DNA from: Aplectana chamaeleonis
Taxonomy: Eukaryota; Nematoda; Chromadorea; Rhabditida; Cosmocercidae
Reading direction: 5' to 3'
DNA: 64,000 bases
Assembly (NCBI GenBank): GCA_029168955.1
Contig: JAPDOI010001228.1
Span: 124,001-188,000 of the forward strand
The notes under the pieces are model-generated. The model made no database searches. It saw only the letters and a list, made by a program, of their open reading frames with translations, and was not told the origin of the DNA. A program made the position numbers and the translations under genes. Positions 1-11,434 of this stretch are shown here, piece after piece (the first letter of the stretch is position 1; each line of letters opens with the position of its first letter).

Positions 1-63
1 TCTCGCCTGTACTGGAGGTGGGGTGGCAGGTGCTCTCTAAAATGTCATATCACATCATGCCAA

Positions 64-447
64 GTTATGTTATGTTGCGTTATGTTATGTTGTGTTGTTA
101 TGTTATGTTATGTTATGTTATGTTATGTTATGTTATGTTATGTTATGTTATGTTATGTTATGTTATGTTATGTTATGTTATGTTATGTTATGTTATGTTA
201 TGTTATGTTATGTTATGTTATGTTGTGTTATGTTATGTTATGTTATGTTATGTTATGTTGTTTTATGTTATGTTATTTTATGTTATGTTATGTTATGTTA
301 TGTTATGTTATGTTATGTTATGTTATGTTATGTTATGTTATGTTATGTTATGTTATGTTATGTTATGTTATGTTATGTTATGTTATGTTATGTTATGTTA
401 TGTTATGTTATGTTATGTTATGTTATGTTATGTTATGTTATGTTATG
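64..447. repeat. (TTATG)n pentanucleotide microsatellite
   Basis: About 75 near-perfect tandem copies of TTATG with a few interruptions (for example TTGTG near 225 and TTTTATG near 260). Long open frames cross it in all three plus frames only because the unit has no stop codon. It lies about 180 bp beyond the last visible exon of the proline-rich gene, so it may sit in that gene's next intron or 3' flank. Confidence 0.98.
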
Positions 448-627
448 TGCGTCGCTCTTCCGAATTCACTGATTTTTTCGACTTATTTGGCACCCCTAAT
501 GAGGATCATGGCACAAATGAGCTTTTTTAAAGGCGAAAATGGCATGCTTTAATAAATTATGACCCGTGTGTTGTCGTCCGTTGTGTGTCTACCTTTTTGC
601 TTAGAACCGCATAGAGTACAAACGCAC

Positions 628-1083
628 CTTGATGGGAGCTGGATGCTGTTTTGGTGGCGCTACAGCTGCTGCTTTCTTCTGCTGTTGAGGGAGTGGCCTA
701 ACAGGTTTTCCCATTGGATACCCGGGGGGAATTTCTCGTGCAGTAACAGCCTCTTCTGGACACTCCGGAGGAGGTACTGGCTTGGAAGCCATTGGCAAAG
801 TTGGCTTAGCAGGTTGTCCCATTGGATATCCAGGAGGGATTTCTCGAGCAGTAACAGCCTCTTCTGGACACTCCGCAGGTTGTGCCGGCTTGGGAATCGC
901 AATCACCGGTTTCGCTGGTGAGACTCTTTTTGCAGGTGCTTTTTGCTTGATCTGTGGTGGTGGAAGCGGTGAAGTTTTCGGTTTCACTGCTCCGACCTTT
1001 TGTGGAATCCGCTGTGGAGGGGGCGGCGGAATTTCCCTAGCGGTGTTGGCTTCTGTGCATGTTGGCATGCTCGGTTGCGTTGG
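628..1083 (-). CDS. Proline-rich exon with internal repeats, unknown protein
   Basis: Not recognised. The frame opens after a TTTTATAG acceptor at 1084 and runs 152 codons to a possible donor (AAG/gtgcgt) at 627; if that donor is not used it reaches a stop at about 601. The product is rich in Pro, Lys and Ala and contains the unit CPEEAVTAREIPPGYPMG twice, 36 residues apart, plus a degenerate third copy (CTEANTAREIPPPPP) near the start. There is no signal peptide or membrane segment in this exon. Polyproline runs suggest SH3 or WW binding, but this is inference. It starts in phase 0, which fits the exon at 2726-3015. The gene continues left out of the window. Confidence 0.55.
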
Positions 1084-2725
1084 CTATAAAACAAAGTATT
1101 AGTTTTACAAACAACAATTTGTGCACATGGAAAAAGGTGTACCCCAGCAAGTCAGTCCATCATCGGACACTGCGACTTGAAGTCGCAACGTCTGACGGAA
1201 AATTTCCTGAATAGGTTTTTGAATTACCTAAGCTTGTTTTTTAGCCTCTCAAAGAAGTTCAGTTTCAAATTTCGTGATTGGATTGAACTCTGCCGGCACT
1301 GCCTAAAGGCACTGTCAAACCTCCGGGGTAGTTTTTGATATTATAACCCGTTCGCCTTGTATAGCGACCCTACCAAACGCAAAATCTCAGTTTGCACGGC
1401 AACGGAAAAGCGATGGTGCCGTTGCGTATTTATACTAATCATAATGTAGCTATAACTGGCTCTGTTTCAAATTAAAACTCATCATGAAATGATTGCTTTT
1501 GTCTGTTTTCGTCGATTTTTTTCACTTTATTCCAGCGTATGTCTATAGTGAAGACTACAGTTGTACTGAAAATTCATCATTTTTTTATGTTTCCGGCGCT
1601 TTCTTTCTCAAAGAATTGAAAAGAAAACAAAAAACATTGCCGTCGGCTAGGCTTGCTTGGGAAGCCTTTGTGGACGTCCCAACATTAATCAAATTTGTAA
1701 TTTTTCCTGATTTTCGCAAAAAAAGCACCTGCTACGTAAGAAAAACGGTAAGCTTTCCTCACACACTCAATACCAAAACAAGTAGTCTTTACACGCTGGA
1801 AAAACACGAAAAACACATACTAAATTTCGGGGACTCATGATTTTCATACGAAGTTTTTTTAAGAACTCCCGGAGTATGCTAGAAGCCTTGCATATTTTGA
1901 GCCCTCATCTCGATCCATTATAAGAAAAAAGCGAAACTTTTGTGTTCCAAACCGTCACGATGCTTAGGCAGCGTCCATACGTGGCGAGAACGCACGCTCT
2001 CGCTCGCTGTATGGCGCTCTCCAACTCTCCTGAACGCTGGTAGACGTCCATTGCTGCAATGGGCACGAGCTAACACCTGCTTACTTGGGTTTATTTGATT
2101 GATAAGATTCCCCCTGATGAACAATAACTCAAGTTGGCTCGTTGACTTCACATTCAACACGGTTCCTGATGCCGATGATAGGACTTTGAGTAACGAGCTC
2201 CATTCTCTCGGAGCAGGTTTGAGGCTTACTTGTTTTAGGTGTGAAGAATTATACTTTTAACGTGCTACTTCCTCCCCGGAACGGTCGCTAGCGAGTGGAA
2301 GAGAGCGTGATCGCGCGAGAGCGAATGTAGGCGTGCCCCGGTTAACATCGAGTTTGCGTAATCGCGCGTTCTCGCAGTGTCAGCTGCCCTAGACGAACGG
2401 CCACTTATGCCACTTGACTACATTATCATCACGCTATCACGTACAAAAGGAGGACCACGCGGCATTAATTATCGTCCGAAACGTCATGTATTCGATTTTA
2501 CAAGCACTCAGTGCTATATAGTTCAAAGCGAGTGATTAAACGCGAAGCACAATTAGAGGACGTGCTCCTTCAACAGCACGTTTTCTTTCTGTGTTCGATA
2601 ACGTCTAATCAACGCGTTTCACGCGTGTTCAACACGCAATGAGGCGAATCGGTGAGAAGCCTCAAAAAGGATGGTTTTTGTTGAACTCGTTAGCCGTAAA
2701 TAGGCCCTAGTACGAAAAATCTCAC
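1084..2725 (-). other. Probable intron of the proline-rich gene
   Basis: 1.64 kb between two minus-strand exons with compatible phase. It holds no convincing open frame. The part from about 1970 to 2390 is rich in GCGAGA/TCTCGC motifs in both orientations, perhaps a decayed inverted-repeat element. Confidence 0.4.
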
Positions 2726-3015
2726 CACAGCGACAGCCGGCTTTTGTTCAATTGGCCTTTCTGACATTTCGCTATTCTGTGAGCCCTGTCCATCGTTTTC
2801 TTTCTTCTTACTATCGTCAACTTCCGGAGCAGCTGCGGGTTTATCCTCTTGTTTTCGCAGACGCTCGGTACGACTTTCCACTCCATGAGGAGGTGGTGAT
2901 TGTTGTGCAACCGGAGTTACCTTCGTTGACATGTAGTAGGGCTGTGGCATGCAATCCAAATCATACTCTTCCACTGCACTATCCTTTTTGAGGTTCACAT
3001 AAGAAGAACGATTTC
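2726..3015 (-). CDS. Acidic, charged exon of the same unknown gene
   Basis: Not recognised. About 96 codons are open between a TTTGAG acceptor just above 3015 and a strong donor (GTG/gtgaga) at 2725. The product begins with SSYVNLKKDSAVEEYDLD, then PQPYYMSTKV and a hydrophilic stretch with charged runs (SKKKEN). It ends in phase 0, so it can join the proline-rich exon at 1083 without a frame change. There is no hydrophobic segment, so this part would be cytosolic or disordered. The upstream in-frame TGA lies in the intron side of the proposed acceptor. Exon order and strand are inferred from splice sites only. Confidence 0.5.
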
Positions 3016-5559
3016 CTCAAATGAATTTCATAGAATAAAAGTGTGACAAAGACAACTTTCGCTGAGCATACCTTCCCTACCGCACGATTCTCCACTTCCA
3101 GCAGATTCTGACCCTTTGTTCATATCCACCTTTGCATATGTGCTCGAATCCTTAAAGAAATTTTGACTCAACTAGTCCACTGTCAGCTTAACCCAAAGTC
3201 GTGGGCGATCCCGTTGCGCGCGGTGACGCTCTTTTGAATTAGACAGCCCTAGAGCATGACACCATGGTATTACCTCAGACAACGGACAGATTCAATGCGT
3301 CGAGTACGCAATCAACTCGAAAACAAGGCGGTTTTGAGAACGGTCAGGGAACGCAGTTCAAGGCGGCCTGTGCTCCTACCGTAACTTTGCCTTACCTACC
3401 GTAACCTACAGTGAACCTTAAAATTTTGACAAGCTAACCCCAGATTCGTGTTCAGCACGCCCAGATTACATTTCATTTGGAATGGTTACTATGACTTATA
3501 GTGGTTTCCTTGTCAGATGTCGACAGCGTCGCCCAAATTTGCGGTACATTGCTCGCCCAGACGCTGCAGACCTCGTTCAACCGCTGGCGGCCCCAGATGG
3601 TGCTCGCCAAGCAGGCCGACCGCGTTGTGTGTCGGTGTGCTGCTACAATAGCGCTGAACTGCCTTGCAGCACGTGCTCTTGCGATAAAATTTGCCAGCAC
3701 GTGCTGCTGTTTGGAGCATGTCCCAGCGATGGAGCCTTTGGATGGGTGTGGTCACTGGAATTGAATGCATATTCGACACGCATTGAATGAGCTTGAAATT
3801 TTCGGTGTCAACCAGATCATTCGACGACTCCAGTGGCATTATGTCATGCTTTAGTGGGTCGTCTGATGCGAAGAATTACCCGCGCGACAGATTATTTTTT
3901 GATATCTCTGAGTATGAAGATCGGCTAATTTCACGAAGTAATCTTTATAGAGAAGAGGATTATGAAATCAAGTTGGATAGCAAACATCCACTGAAAAAAG
4001 TATTGTGTTATTACACATGTAATATCGTTTTTTGACCCATTAGTAGCCGTTGAAGGAAGAATGAACGACACTTTTACAACCTAGTCGTTATTTTTTATCG
4101 AAGGAGATCTAATTTATCTGTCAATAAAGGAAGTTTTAATGACAATGCTTATCATTGAGACCGAAGAAGTGCTCAATCCACCTCTGTTTGTATTCTCTCT
4201 GAACCATGCGTCACTTATTATAGGATATCGTTAACACTTAAGAGACCGCCTGCTCCACGGCGAATTTCCACAGCCGACTGGTGCGCTCCACGGCTAATCA
4301 TTTCCGTGGGTGACATATGTGGACACTCGGTCCGCTGGGAACCGTTTCGATTGGAGCAGGCTATCTTACATGGTACACATCCATTTTTTTCTTTTTCACT
4401 CCACCCTCGGGTACAATGGGAGAAAGGCCATGATGGAGCCACAATTATTCGCTTTCTTACGGACGTGGTGAGTTTCAAATTGGGAAGTTATTTGAACTTT
4501 ACACGCGTAAGGTGCTTTGAGACACGACTTCTCGCAAATTTTCGGGCTTGTGAGCCACGAATTAAACGTTTTTCTCTTGACTTGTGCAATTTTCTGTAGG
4601 TGACAGCAGATGGTTAGGGCTATACCGTGCGAAACCAACCTAAAATATTAGAATTTTGAGAAATGGACGGACTTCGGATACATGATGTTCTAATGAACCT
4701 CATAGCGAATTTTCGACGAACTCAGAGACTTTGACCTGAAAAGTTGTCTGTTGTAACCGAAGAAAATCCCATGAGAATTTCGGAAATGGGAGTCAGATTT
4801 GCTATCAATACCCCAGCCCACCTAAATGACCACCTTGGCGAAGTCGCAATAAAACCTGAGACGTTTACCAACACATAACAAACGGTAAACGATAGTGATT
4901 TCAATGAAAACATTAGGATTAACACCATTCATTGTTCAGCACCTGCAAATGTACCCCGTAGGGAAGGTTCAGCAAACTCTGGAGCACTGAACCAACGGCA
5001 GGCTTTCAGCCCCATCCCGTCAAGTTACCCTCCACACGGAAATCTAAAAGAATGTTGATCATTGGCTAAATTACCGCCGTAATTTCATTGAAAATTGAAA
5101 AATAAACAGCAGATTCTCGCGCAGAAAATTGGATAACCCTCGGGTTCAGGGCTGCAAAATTTCAAACATTGACCTATTACAGTTTTCTCGATTAGTTGGA
5201 GCTCTGCTTCTCGAAAACCATTTAGACGACACCAGTTTTGTGATTAACATCAATCATACCCCTCTCACCAAAGTTTGGGAGATTTTCTTTTCGAACACAG
5301 AAGCTCGAAAATTCGAAAAATGTCATTTCCGAAGATGCTGGTAAAATAACTAGGAAACCTCAAAATGCTTGACCACGGTGAATGTAAATAGTTTACATTA
5401 TAAGGAAGCTCATGGTATTCAATAAAGACCCCATCTCCCAAAACTTTTAAAAATATTGAATGTTGTATGCCGTGGGTGCGCAGTGTGGACACGCGCGCGG
5501 TCCGAGGGACAAAACAGCCGTGGGTGCGCAGTGTGGACACGCGGTCCTTTAGGTGTTAA
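3016..5559. other. No recognisable gene
   Basis: Only short overlapping open frames are present; the best (3787-4035, plus) is 82 codons with no recognised motif. Sequence at 3378-3470 (taccgtaac... near cagtgaacctta) recurs in degenerate direct form at about 6585-6660, so the region holds old dispersed repeat sequence. Confidence 0.4.
5469..5543. repeat. Two direct copies of a 27-bp unit
   Basis: The unit beginning gccgtgggtgcgcagtgtgg and ending acacgcg occurs at 5469-5495 and 5517-5543, 48 bp apart, immediately left of a TTAA-flanked element. Confidence 0.85.
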
Positions 5560-6166
5560 AGGCACAGTTCAAGCTCAGGGACGAAATCTGAGATTCCTGC
5601 ATAATTGTGAAGTGGACCCACCCTATATAGCCCCTGCCTAATGCGAGCTCTCAATCACTACGAATAAGTGAGATATAGGAGGAAGCCTTCGTGGGGCGCC
5701 CACACCCGGAAGCCACTTAGGCACGCCCCTTTCACGAACTTTCGAGCTCAACAGTGGCAGGATGAGCGATTTTTTCTAATCAATAGCGCCGTTCTTCCTT
5801 GCATTCTCAACTTCTCTCTTCACTCAGGTCAGCTCGCATACATCGGCTGCAAACGACGGCAGTTAAGCTCTGGTACAAGCGGAGAGGTGAGCCTCGGTGA
5901 AATATAATTAGTGATAAGGAGTTTTCGACGAAAAGGCCACTGCTGCGCGCTGTGATAATCGAAAACAAGAGTTCACTTGTATCGGAACAGAATCTACAAG
6001 CCTCGGACAACTCGTCCACCATGCTTTCGCAGCTCAATTTTTGAGGGACCATAATTCCGTTCCCAGAAGATCTTGTACGATTCCAGAGACATCATTGGAA
6101 TCAGCATGGGACCGTTTTCAAGATAGGTGAAAAACAGAAAAACAATTTCAAGGTTGGACTGTGCCT
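5560..6166. mobile_element. TTAA-flanked non-autonomous DNA element, 607 bp
   Basis: Terminal inverted repeats start AGGCACAGTTCAAG on the left and AGGCACAGTCCAA on the right (reverse complement), and both ends abut TTAA (5556-5559 and 6167-6170). A second, 450-bp copy in reverse orientation lies at 17355-17804. It has no long open frame. TTAA duplication is typical of piggyBac and Kolobok superfamilies; which one mobilised it cannot be told from here. Confidence 0.8.
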
Positions 6167-6949
6167 TTAATAAAACTTAGTGCGCAGTCGAACCTCTCTA
6201 CCTGCTTTTCTCACAAGGGATGCGTGTATGGTGGTAAACGCATCTACAAAAACGACTTGTATTGTTAGCACATCTCTCAGGCCTCCATAGTAAGACTGGG
6301 GGAAATTCGAGAGCAAAACGCGGCTTTCGACGATTGCCGGAAAGCTACAACAGCAATGGCTCAAAATATTCCTCTAGGGGTACTGAACACGAATCTGTAG
6401 TTCGTTTATCGATTTGCGACAGACCGCGGTAGATTACGGTGGGTATACGGTAGTTTGGTCAAAGTCCCAGAATTGACTCGAAATTTCTACGCGAGGTTTA
6501 TTCAGGGTGCTAAATACGAATTTATGTACACTTCTCAATTTTCGAAATGCTAGAGTCGGTTTTGCTCCCTAAAATACATTGCACCAACCGTACCCTACAG
6601 TAAACCTAAGAATTTTGGAAACTAGACCCCAATTCCGTTCTCAGCACTCTTATTAAACCCTACATACAAGTTTTGTGCGAAATTCGAGAAAAGTTTTGGA
6701 ACACCAAATAAATGCCCAAAGGGTAACTTTGCCTTTTCGCAAAGCTGGAAAAACGCTTATCGCTATATGGAACCTGCAGCTCTGGGCGGAGTACTGTGCA
6801 CTTTTACTACTGAGGCCCAAGAGAGATTAACAATACTAGTAGTTTTCGCAGATGCATTTACCACTGGAAACACATCCATCGTCGGTTCCAAGAGTACTTG
6901 GACTGTTTAAATGATGATCACTTGCACGACACTATTCATATCGGAAAAA
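6167..6949. other. No recognisable gene
   Basis: AT-rich non-coding sequence with degenerate repeats shared with 3378-3470. It borders the 5' end of the RTE-type retrotransposon, whose exact start I cannot place. Confidence 0.35.
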
Positions 6950-7168
6950 GGTCTCCGTCCCGACAACCGCTGTTGCGACACGCTGTGCAAGCAGAATCGT
7001 GCTGAGATAATGGAGTCTCGACACAATTACTCTTCGTCCCAGCGCGACCATCTTCGAGTTGCGTGCCGCGACAGTGGTTGTCTGCGGTTGCAGACCGCAA
7101 GTTAACTCTCAAGTGGACAGAATTCGTTAGACCAACATAGCCAACCCTGAACTGTCGATCGCTGTCGA

Positions 7169-7589
7169 GTGATATCCAAAAACTGCGCTATCCAGACTTC
7201 TGAGCTATTTTCATGCACCGTTTGCTGCTTTGCAGGAAACCCGCCTCAAGGACCCGTCATCAGCGTCGGAGAGCACGCCATCTACTGCGGTAACGCTGAC
7301 GATAGGAGAGTGGGAGGCTGTGCAATAGCTGTAAGGAAGGATTTCAATGGTATGGTCAAGGAGTTTGGCTCAGCGTCGTGCCGGAATGCATTCGTACGAC
7401 TGCGGGATCACAGAGGATTCAATCTGTAGATAGTGAGTGCTCATGTGCCCAAGGAAACCGCCGAGGACAATCCGAAGGATGCGTTTTATGAGGAACTCAA
7501 TACGTTGCTGGCCAGGATACCTTGTCAACATGCTGTTGTCGTGGGGATTGACGCAAATGCGAAGATGGGACTTGATCAGGAATCCGAAG
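7169..7589 (+). pseudogene. RTE endonuclease part
   Basis: Two overlapping frames together give RTE endonuclease signatures. One frame (from 7169) has VGEHAIYCGNADDRRVGGCA and FVRLRDHRG; the next (from 7433) has SAHVPKETAEDN and VVGIDANAKMG, the last being the conserved GDFN-like Asp/Asn motif of this endonuclease family (here GIDANA, as in RTE elements). A frameshift or stop separates them near 7430. The enzyme would nick target DNA to prime reverse transcription. The frame is cut at 7590 by the hAT-like element and resumes at about 10576. Confidence 0.8.
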
Positions 7590-10567
7590 CAGGGATGAGC
7601 GGAATTCTGCATTCTGATTTCCGAAATCCGATTTCCGCAGGTTTTTAGGCCTCGGAATTCCGCTTCCCGATTTCCGAAAAATGGGTGCGGAAATCGGAAC
7701 AAAATGCGGAAATAATCCTAACCTGCATACACTGACAGAATTTGACGAGTTGAGACTTACCAACTTCTATCGAAACCTGTTAGAGCAACTCAACTTAAAT
7801 GGGCTCCAGGGATATGCGTAATTGGAACTTTGATATTCGTTAGTCATTCAACGAGCAAAAAAAAACCTTGTAAATCGTTCGTCGGAATCGTTATTCCTTA
7901 GAAATCCAGACTTTGACAATTGGCACTGCTAAAGCCGAAAAAGCAATCCAGAGTGAATGAGAAAGAAGGCATGAATAGCTGCGTGGATTACCAAAACTTG
8001 ATATATGTATCCTATAGAGAACAACGTTTGAACCTTAGATATACACATAATTCACGGCCTCGATGAGAGCTCACTATCCAGGGGTGTGCGTTTTTCGGGT
8101 TTCCTCCTGGCAAGAGTATTCATTGTCGAGAAAGATCGAGAAAATTGTGGAGTTAACGATTTTTTTCGCTTCAGGATACGTGCGATCAACCGAATGATGA
8201 TCGTGACCTGGTGGCAGTGCATACTAAAAAAAAACGTCTTATGTACTGAATGCTCCGCTTCACCGGATGTAGATGCACTGCAGGCGACCTTCAGACACTT
8301 TGATCCGTTATAGGCTGACTCAAACAACACGCCACTCAACGCCCAACTAGAACGCCTGCGTCGTCAGCGAGATGGCGGAAGTGGAGCCTAAAATTCAAAG
8401 TTCTGTTGCTTGCAGTAGTGACTGTCGCGATCGAGCAGCTATTTTATAGCCGGGCAATAAGCCGCTTTCTAAAAAGACGCCAATCTTAAAGACTCGGGCA
8501 ATGAGCCCTTCTGAATTTTCTTGACTGAGCGTGAAGCACAGAATCTCCGCACCCGACGCGCCGTGCAGCCAGTGCGCCAAGCGCCGTCTGGAGCCTTCAG
8601 GTCTGGAGCCTTCAGCGGCTGGGCGGGCCAAGTAAAACAAACTGTGTAATTAAACCAACGGCATTGCCAACATCTGGGTCATGTTCCAAGAGTGCTTACC
8701 CCTGGAAATGGGCTTGTTTGCCGTCGAGCCTCATTTTCAATGCGATTTTCGTACGCGTTGGGCACTATCTCGCCCTTCTCCTCGCGATATGCACGCTCTC
8801 GTGTCAGCAGGGCAAGCACATGTGTTTCAATGGAAAATGGGCCAATCGACGTTAGCGTCGAGCTACTTTTTGTCTGAGACTACCCTTTTTGTCTGAGACG
8901 ACCCGCGGCCATTGAGAGCGACAGTGCATATCAGGTATATCTACTTTCGGTCGATATTGGTGGTAAAGACTGCTTTGCGTTGCTTGTAGCTAGAAGTATG
9001 ATCCCGGCCTTTGTATTAACATTGGCGCGTCACACACGAGAACGCGTCACACACGAGAACTGGCGCGTGCATCAGACATCTGTAACTATTAATTGTCGTC
9101 TCTGCGAAAAATTGTTCCAATCGAATGACTGATTCAAATTCTGATTTCGAATATTGTAGAACTCATGTTCGCATAAAGCTATGGACGGCTTTCCAAGGTA
9201 TATTTCTGAGAAAATTTTTTTTTAGTTTTTGAATACGACTGCGTAGAATGTTCTTAGAATGGCTTCGCGGCTTGTAGTTTGAAAAACTTGTTCAGATTCG
9301 AAAACGGGTTCAGGTTTTTTTTATCAGCTGTACAGCTTTTCAGAGAATCACCATCAGAACAATTAGGGTTTTCTGCGACAACGGCTAAATCTCACCATTT
9401 GAGGGGTATACCGCTTTTGCTTAGGCCGTAGGTATACACCGGCGGAACGCTGCGGAAATAGCGAGACAACTACCACCTATAAGCGCCCCAACTCTACTGA
9501 GGCATGCCAAAAGGAAGAGTTGTACCAGAAAATGCGCGGGAAAACCGCATTGAGCAGTTATATGTACATGCCGCAGCACTTTATTCTGTTTCCTGGCGGG
9601 ACCTACCCTGTTGTACATTTGCCAACTTCCATCAGCTGATTATTTTTCAGATCTAAATTTGTTGAAATATCACCAAAACGACATAATGAGCACAAGAGCA
9701 GTAAACATATGGTAACTTTCTGCAATGACCAAGTAATAGAGGCGTGAAATATCGATCAAAAACTATGAAACGTCCGAAAATTCTAAGTCTGCAATACTGC
9801 GTCAAAGACGTAAAAGACGCAATATTGCAGACGAGTCCCTGTTCCACACAGCAAGCAGCGGCAATGTCATTGCGGGACGTTTTCATTCCGCTGGTGTATA
9901 ACTAGGGCCTTAGCGCCGAAGCGATTCCTCGCCCAACATCGCGCCACGTCATCTTGGGGCCATGCTATTTATATCCGAGACGTGAGAAGTCGTTTACTTA
10001 AAAATGGTAGTGACAGTAGGTAATTAATATCCTGGGCCACCTAGGCATGTATTTAGGTATCCGGAACAACCAACGGCGAGATATTTGTCCAAAATGGTGC
10101 GATCCCCGATGATAGTGAATAATGATTTTCTAACGAATTTTCGGATAGTTCACGAAATTTTCAAAAATTGCTAGTCGTTAGCCTTTAGACGTAACCCCAA
10201 AAAAGCCCGTCGGTCATTTAAGTCGCTAATCGTAAGTCGCAATTATGCACATCCCTGGAGTGATCCTCATGAGATCATAGATCTGATAAGTAACGGTTTA
10301 GTGGTAAGGATGGATAAGCATCTGGGAAACGATGGTTTGATGCACTTAGACCCGAGGTTGAAGGATACATTTTCCGATGCCACCAGCGAGTAAACTTTCT
10401 TCCGTTTTCCGATTCCGAATTCCGAATTCCGCACATATAGCGCCTCGGAATTCCGCTTTCCGACTTCCGAGATTTCAAAACTTGTTCCGATTTTCGATTT
10501 CCGAAATTTTAATTTTGTTCCGATTTCCGATTTCCGAAATTCTAAATTTTTATTCCGCTCATCCCTG
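7590..10567. mobile_element. hAT-like transposon, 2,978 bp, non-autonomous
   Basis: Ends are perfect 16-bp inverted repeats, CAGGGATGAGCGGAAT. They are flanked by an exact 8-bp target duplication, ATCCGAAG, at 7582-7589 and 10568-10575. The 8-bp duplication and CAGGG-type ends match the hAT superfamily. Just inside both ends (7600-7710 and 10398-10555) are arrays of short motifs of the type TTTCGGAAATCGGAA, like the subterminal repeats bound by hAT transposases. No frame over 100 codons with transposase features is present, so it is non-autonomous or badly decayed. It interrupts the RTE endonuclease region. A perfect 17-bp tandem duplication (gcgtcacacacgagaac) lies inside it at 9027-9060. 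Confidence 0.9.
9027..9060. repeat. 17-bp perfect tandem duplication
   Basis: gcgtcacacacgagaac occurs twice back to back inside the hAT-like element. Confidence 0.95.
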
Positions 10568-10575
10568 ATCCGAAG

Positions 10576-11434
10576 TACTCGGTAAAATGGTTCTACCCAG
10601 TGGAGCAAACATCGGACAATGGCTACCGCCTTGTCGACTTTTGTGAACGCAGTGGTCTGATTATTGCATCGACATTCAAGAGGAATCATCGCCGCCATCA
10701 GCTTACGTGGCAGGGACCAACCCAGCTATCTGTGGAAGAGCAGCGGAAGCGGAAGATGACAACATTGAAACTACAGTTCTGACGAGGAATATTCCACTAT
10801 CGAACATTCGAAGATCTAGAGCTGTGTGGGATGTCGCATTCGATTCGGATCACCGTCCTGTTCTGTTGAACTTCACTGCGAGGATTCATAAGAGGAAGCG
10901 AGGGGCTCAGCCTCTCCAGAGGATTGACATGACAAGTCTCAGAGATGAAGAGTGCAGAAAGGATTTTCGACAACGCGTTTCTATTCACATCGGAGTACGG
11001 ACGAAGAAGAAACTTCGCGATGCGGATTCCTTTGTCAAGTGCATCCAGGACGCTTCGAAAGAGGCACTCCCGGTTGTACAGCCTAAGAAGAAGGTCGCCT
11101 ACGTCTCAGAGGAAACGACGTTTACTTACAACAAGGTATGTGCTCTCCAAACTGCAGAAAACTTCGTGGAGGAGAAGCGTCTGAGGTGGAAGTTGCGTCG
11201 GCAGCTTCGAAGTGACCGCGAACAAGAGTGGACGTGTAGAGCTAAGGAGTTCAAGAAGGCTTGTGAGGAGAAGAATCCGAGGAAAGCCTACACGTTGCTG
11301 CGACAGTATAGCAGGAAGATGAAGAGATGTTCCCCTGTTTTGAACACTACCAATGGAGTTGCAGTTGGTGATGCGACGCTGCCAATATGGAACGATTACT
11401 TCAGTTCATTACTGAATCGTCCAGCGCCATCATG
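10576..11434 (+). pseudogene. RTE endonuclease end and linker
   Basis: Continues the RTE coding sequence after the hAT-like insertion. Two overlapping frames are used: the first (to about 10780) has SDNGYRLVDFCERSGL and ASTFKRNHRRHQLTWQG, typical of the end of RTE endonuclease. The second (10707-11435) has SDHRPVLLNF, the catalytic SDH motif of the AP-endonuclease fold, then a basic linker leading to reverse transcriptase (TLLRQYSRKMKRCSPVLN). A frame change between them and a stop at 11433 show it is inactive. Confidence 0.8.

Noticed and set aside
18..552. Long overlapping open frames in all plus frames over the left edge
   Set aside because: They are translations of the TTATG microsatellite, whose unit has no stop codon.
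3482..3839. Open frames on both strands around 3.5-3.8 kb (up to 108 codons)
   Set aside because: Overlapping frames with no motif, no splice support and no preferred strand.
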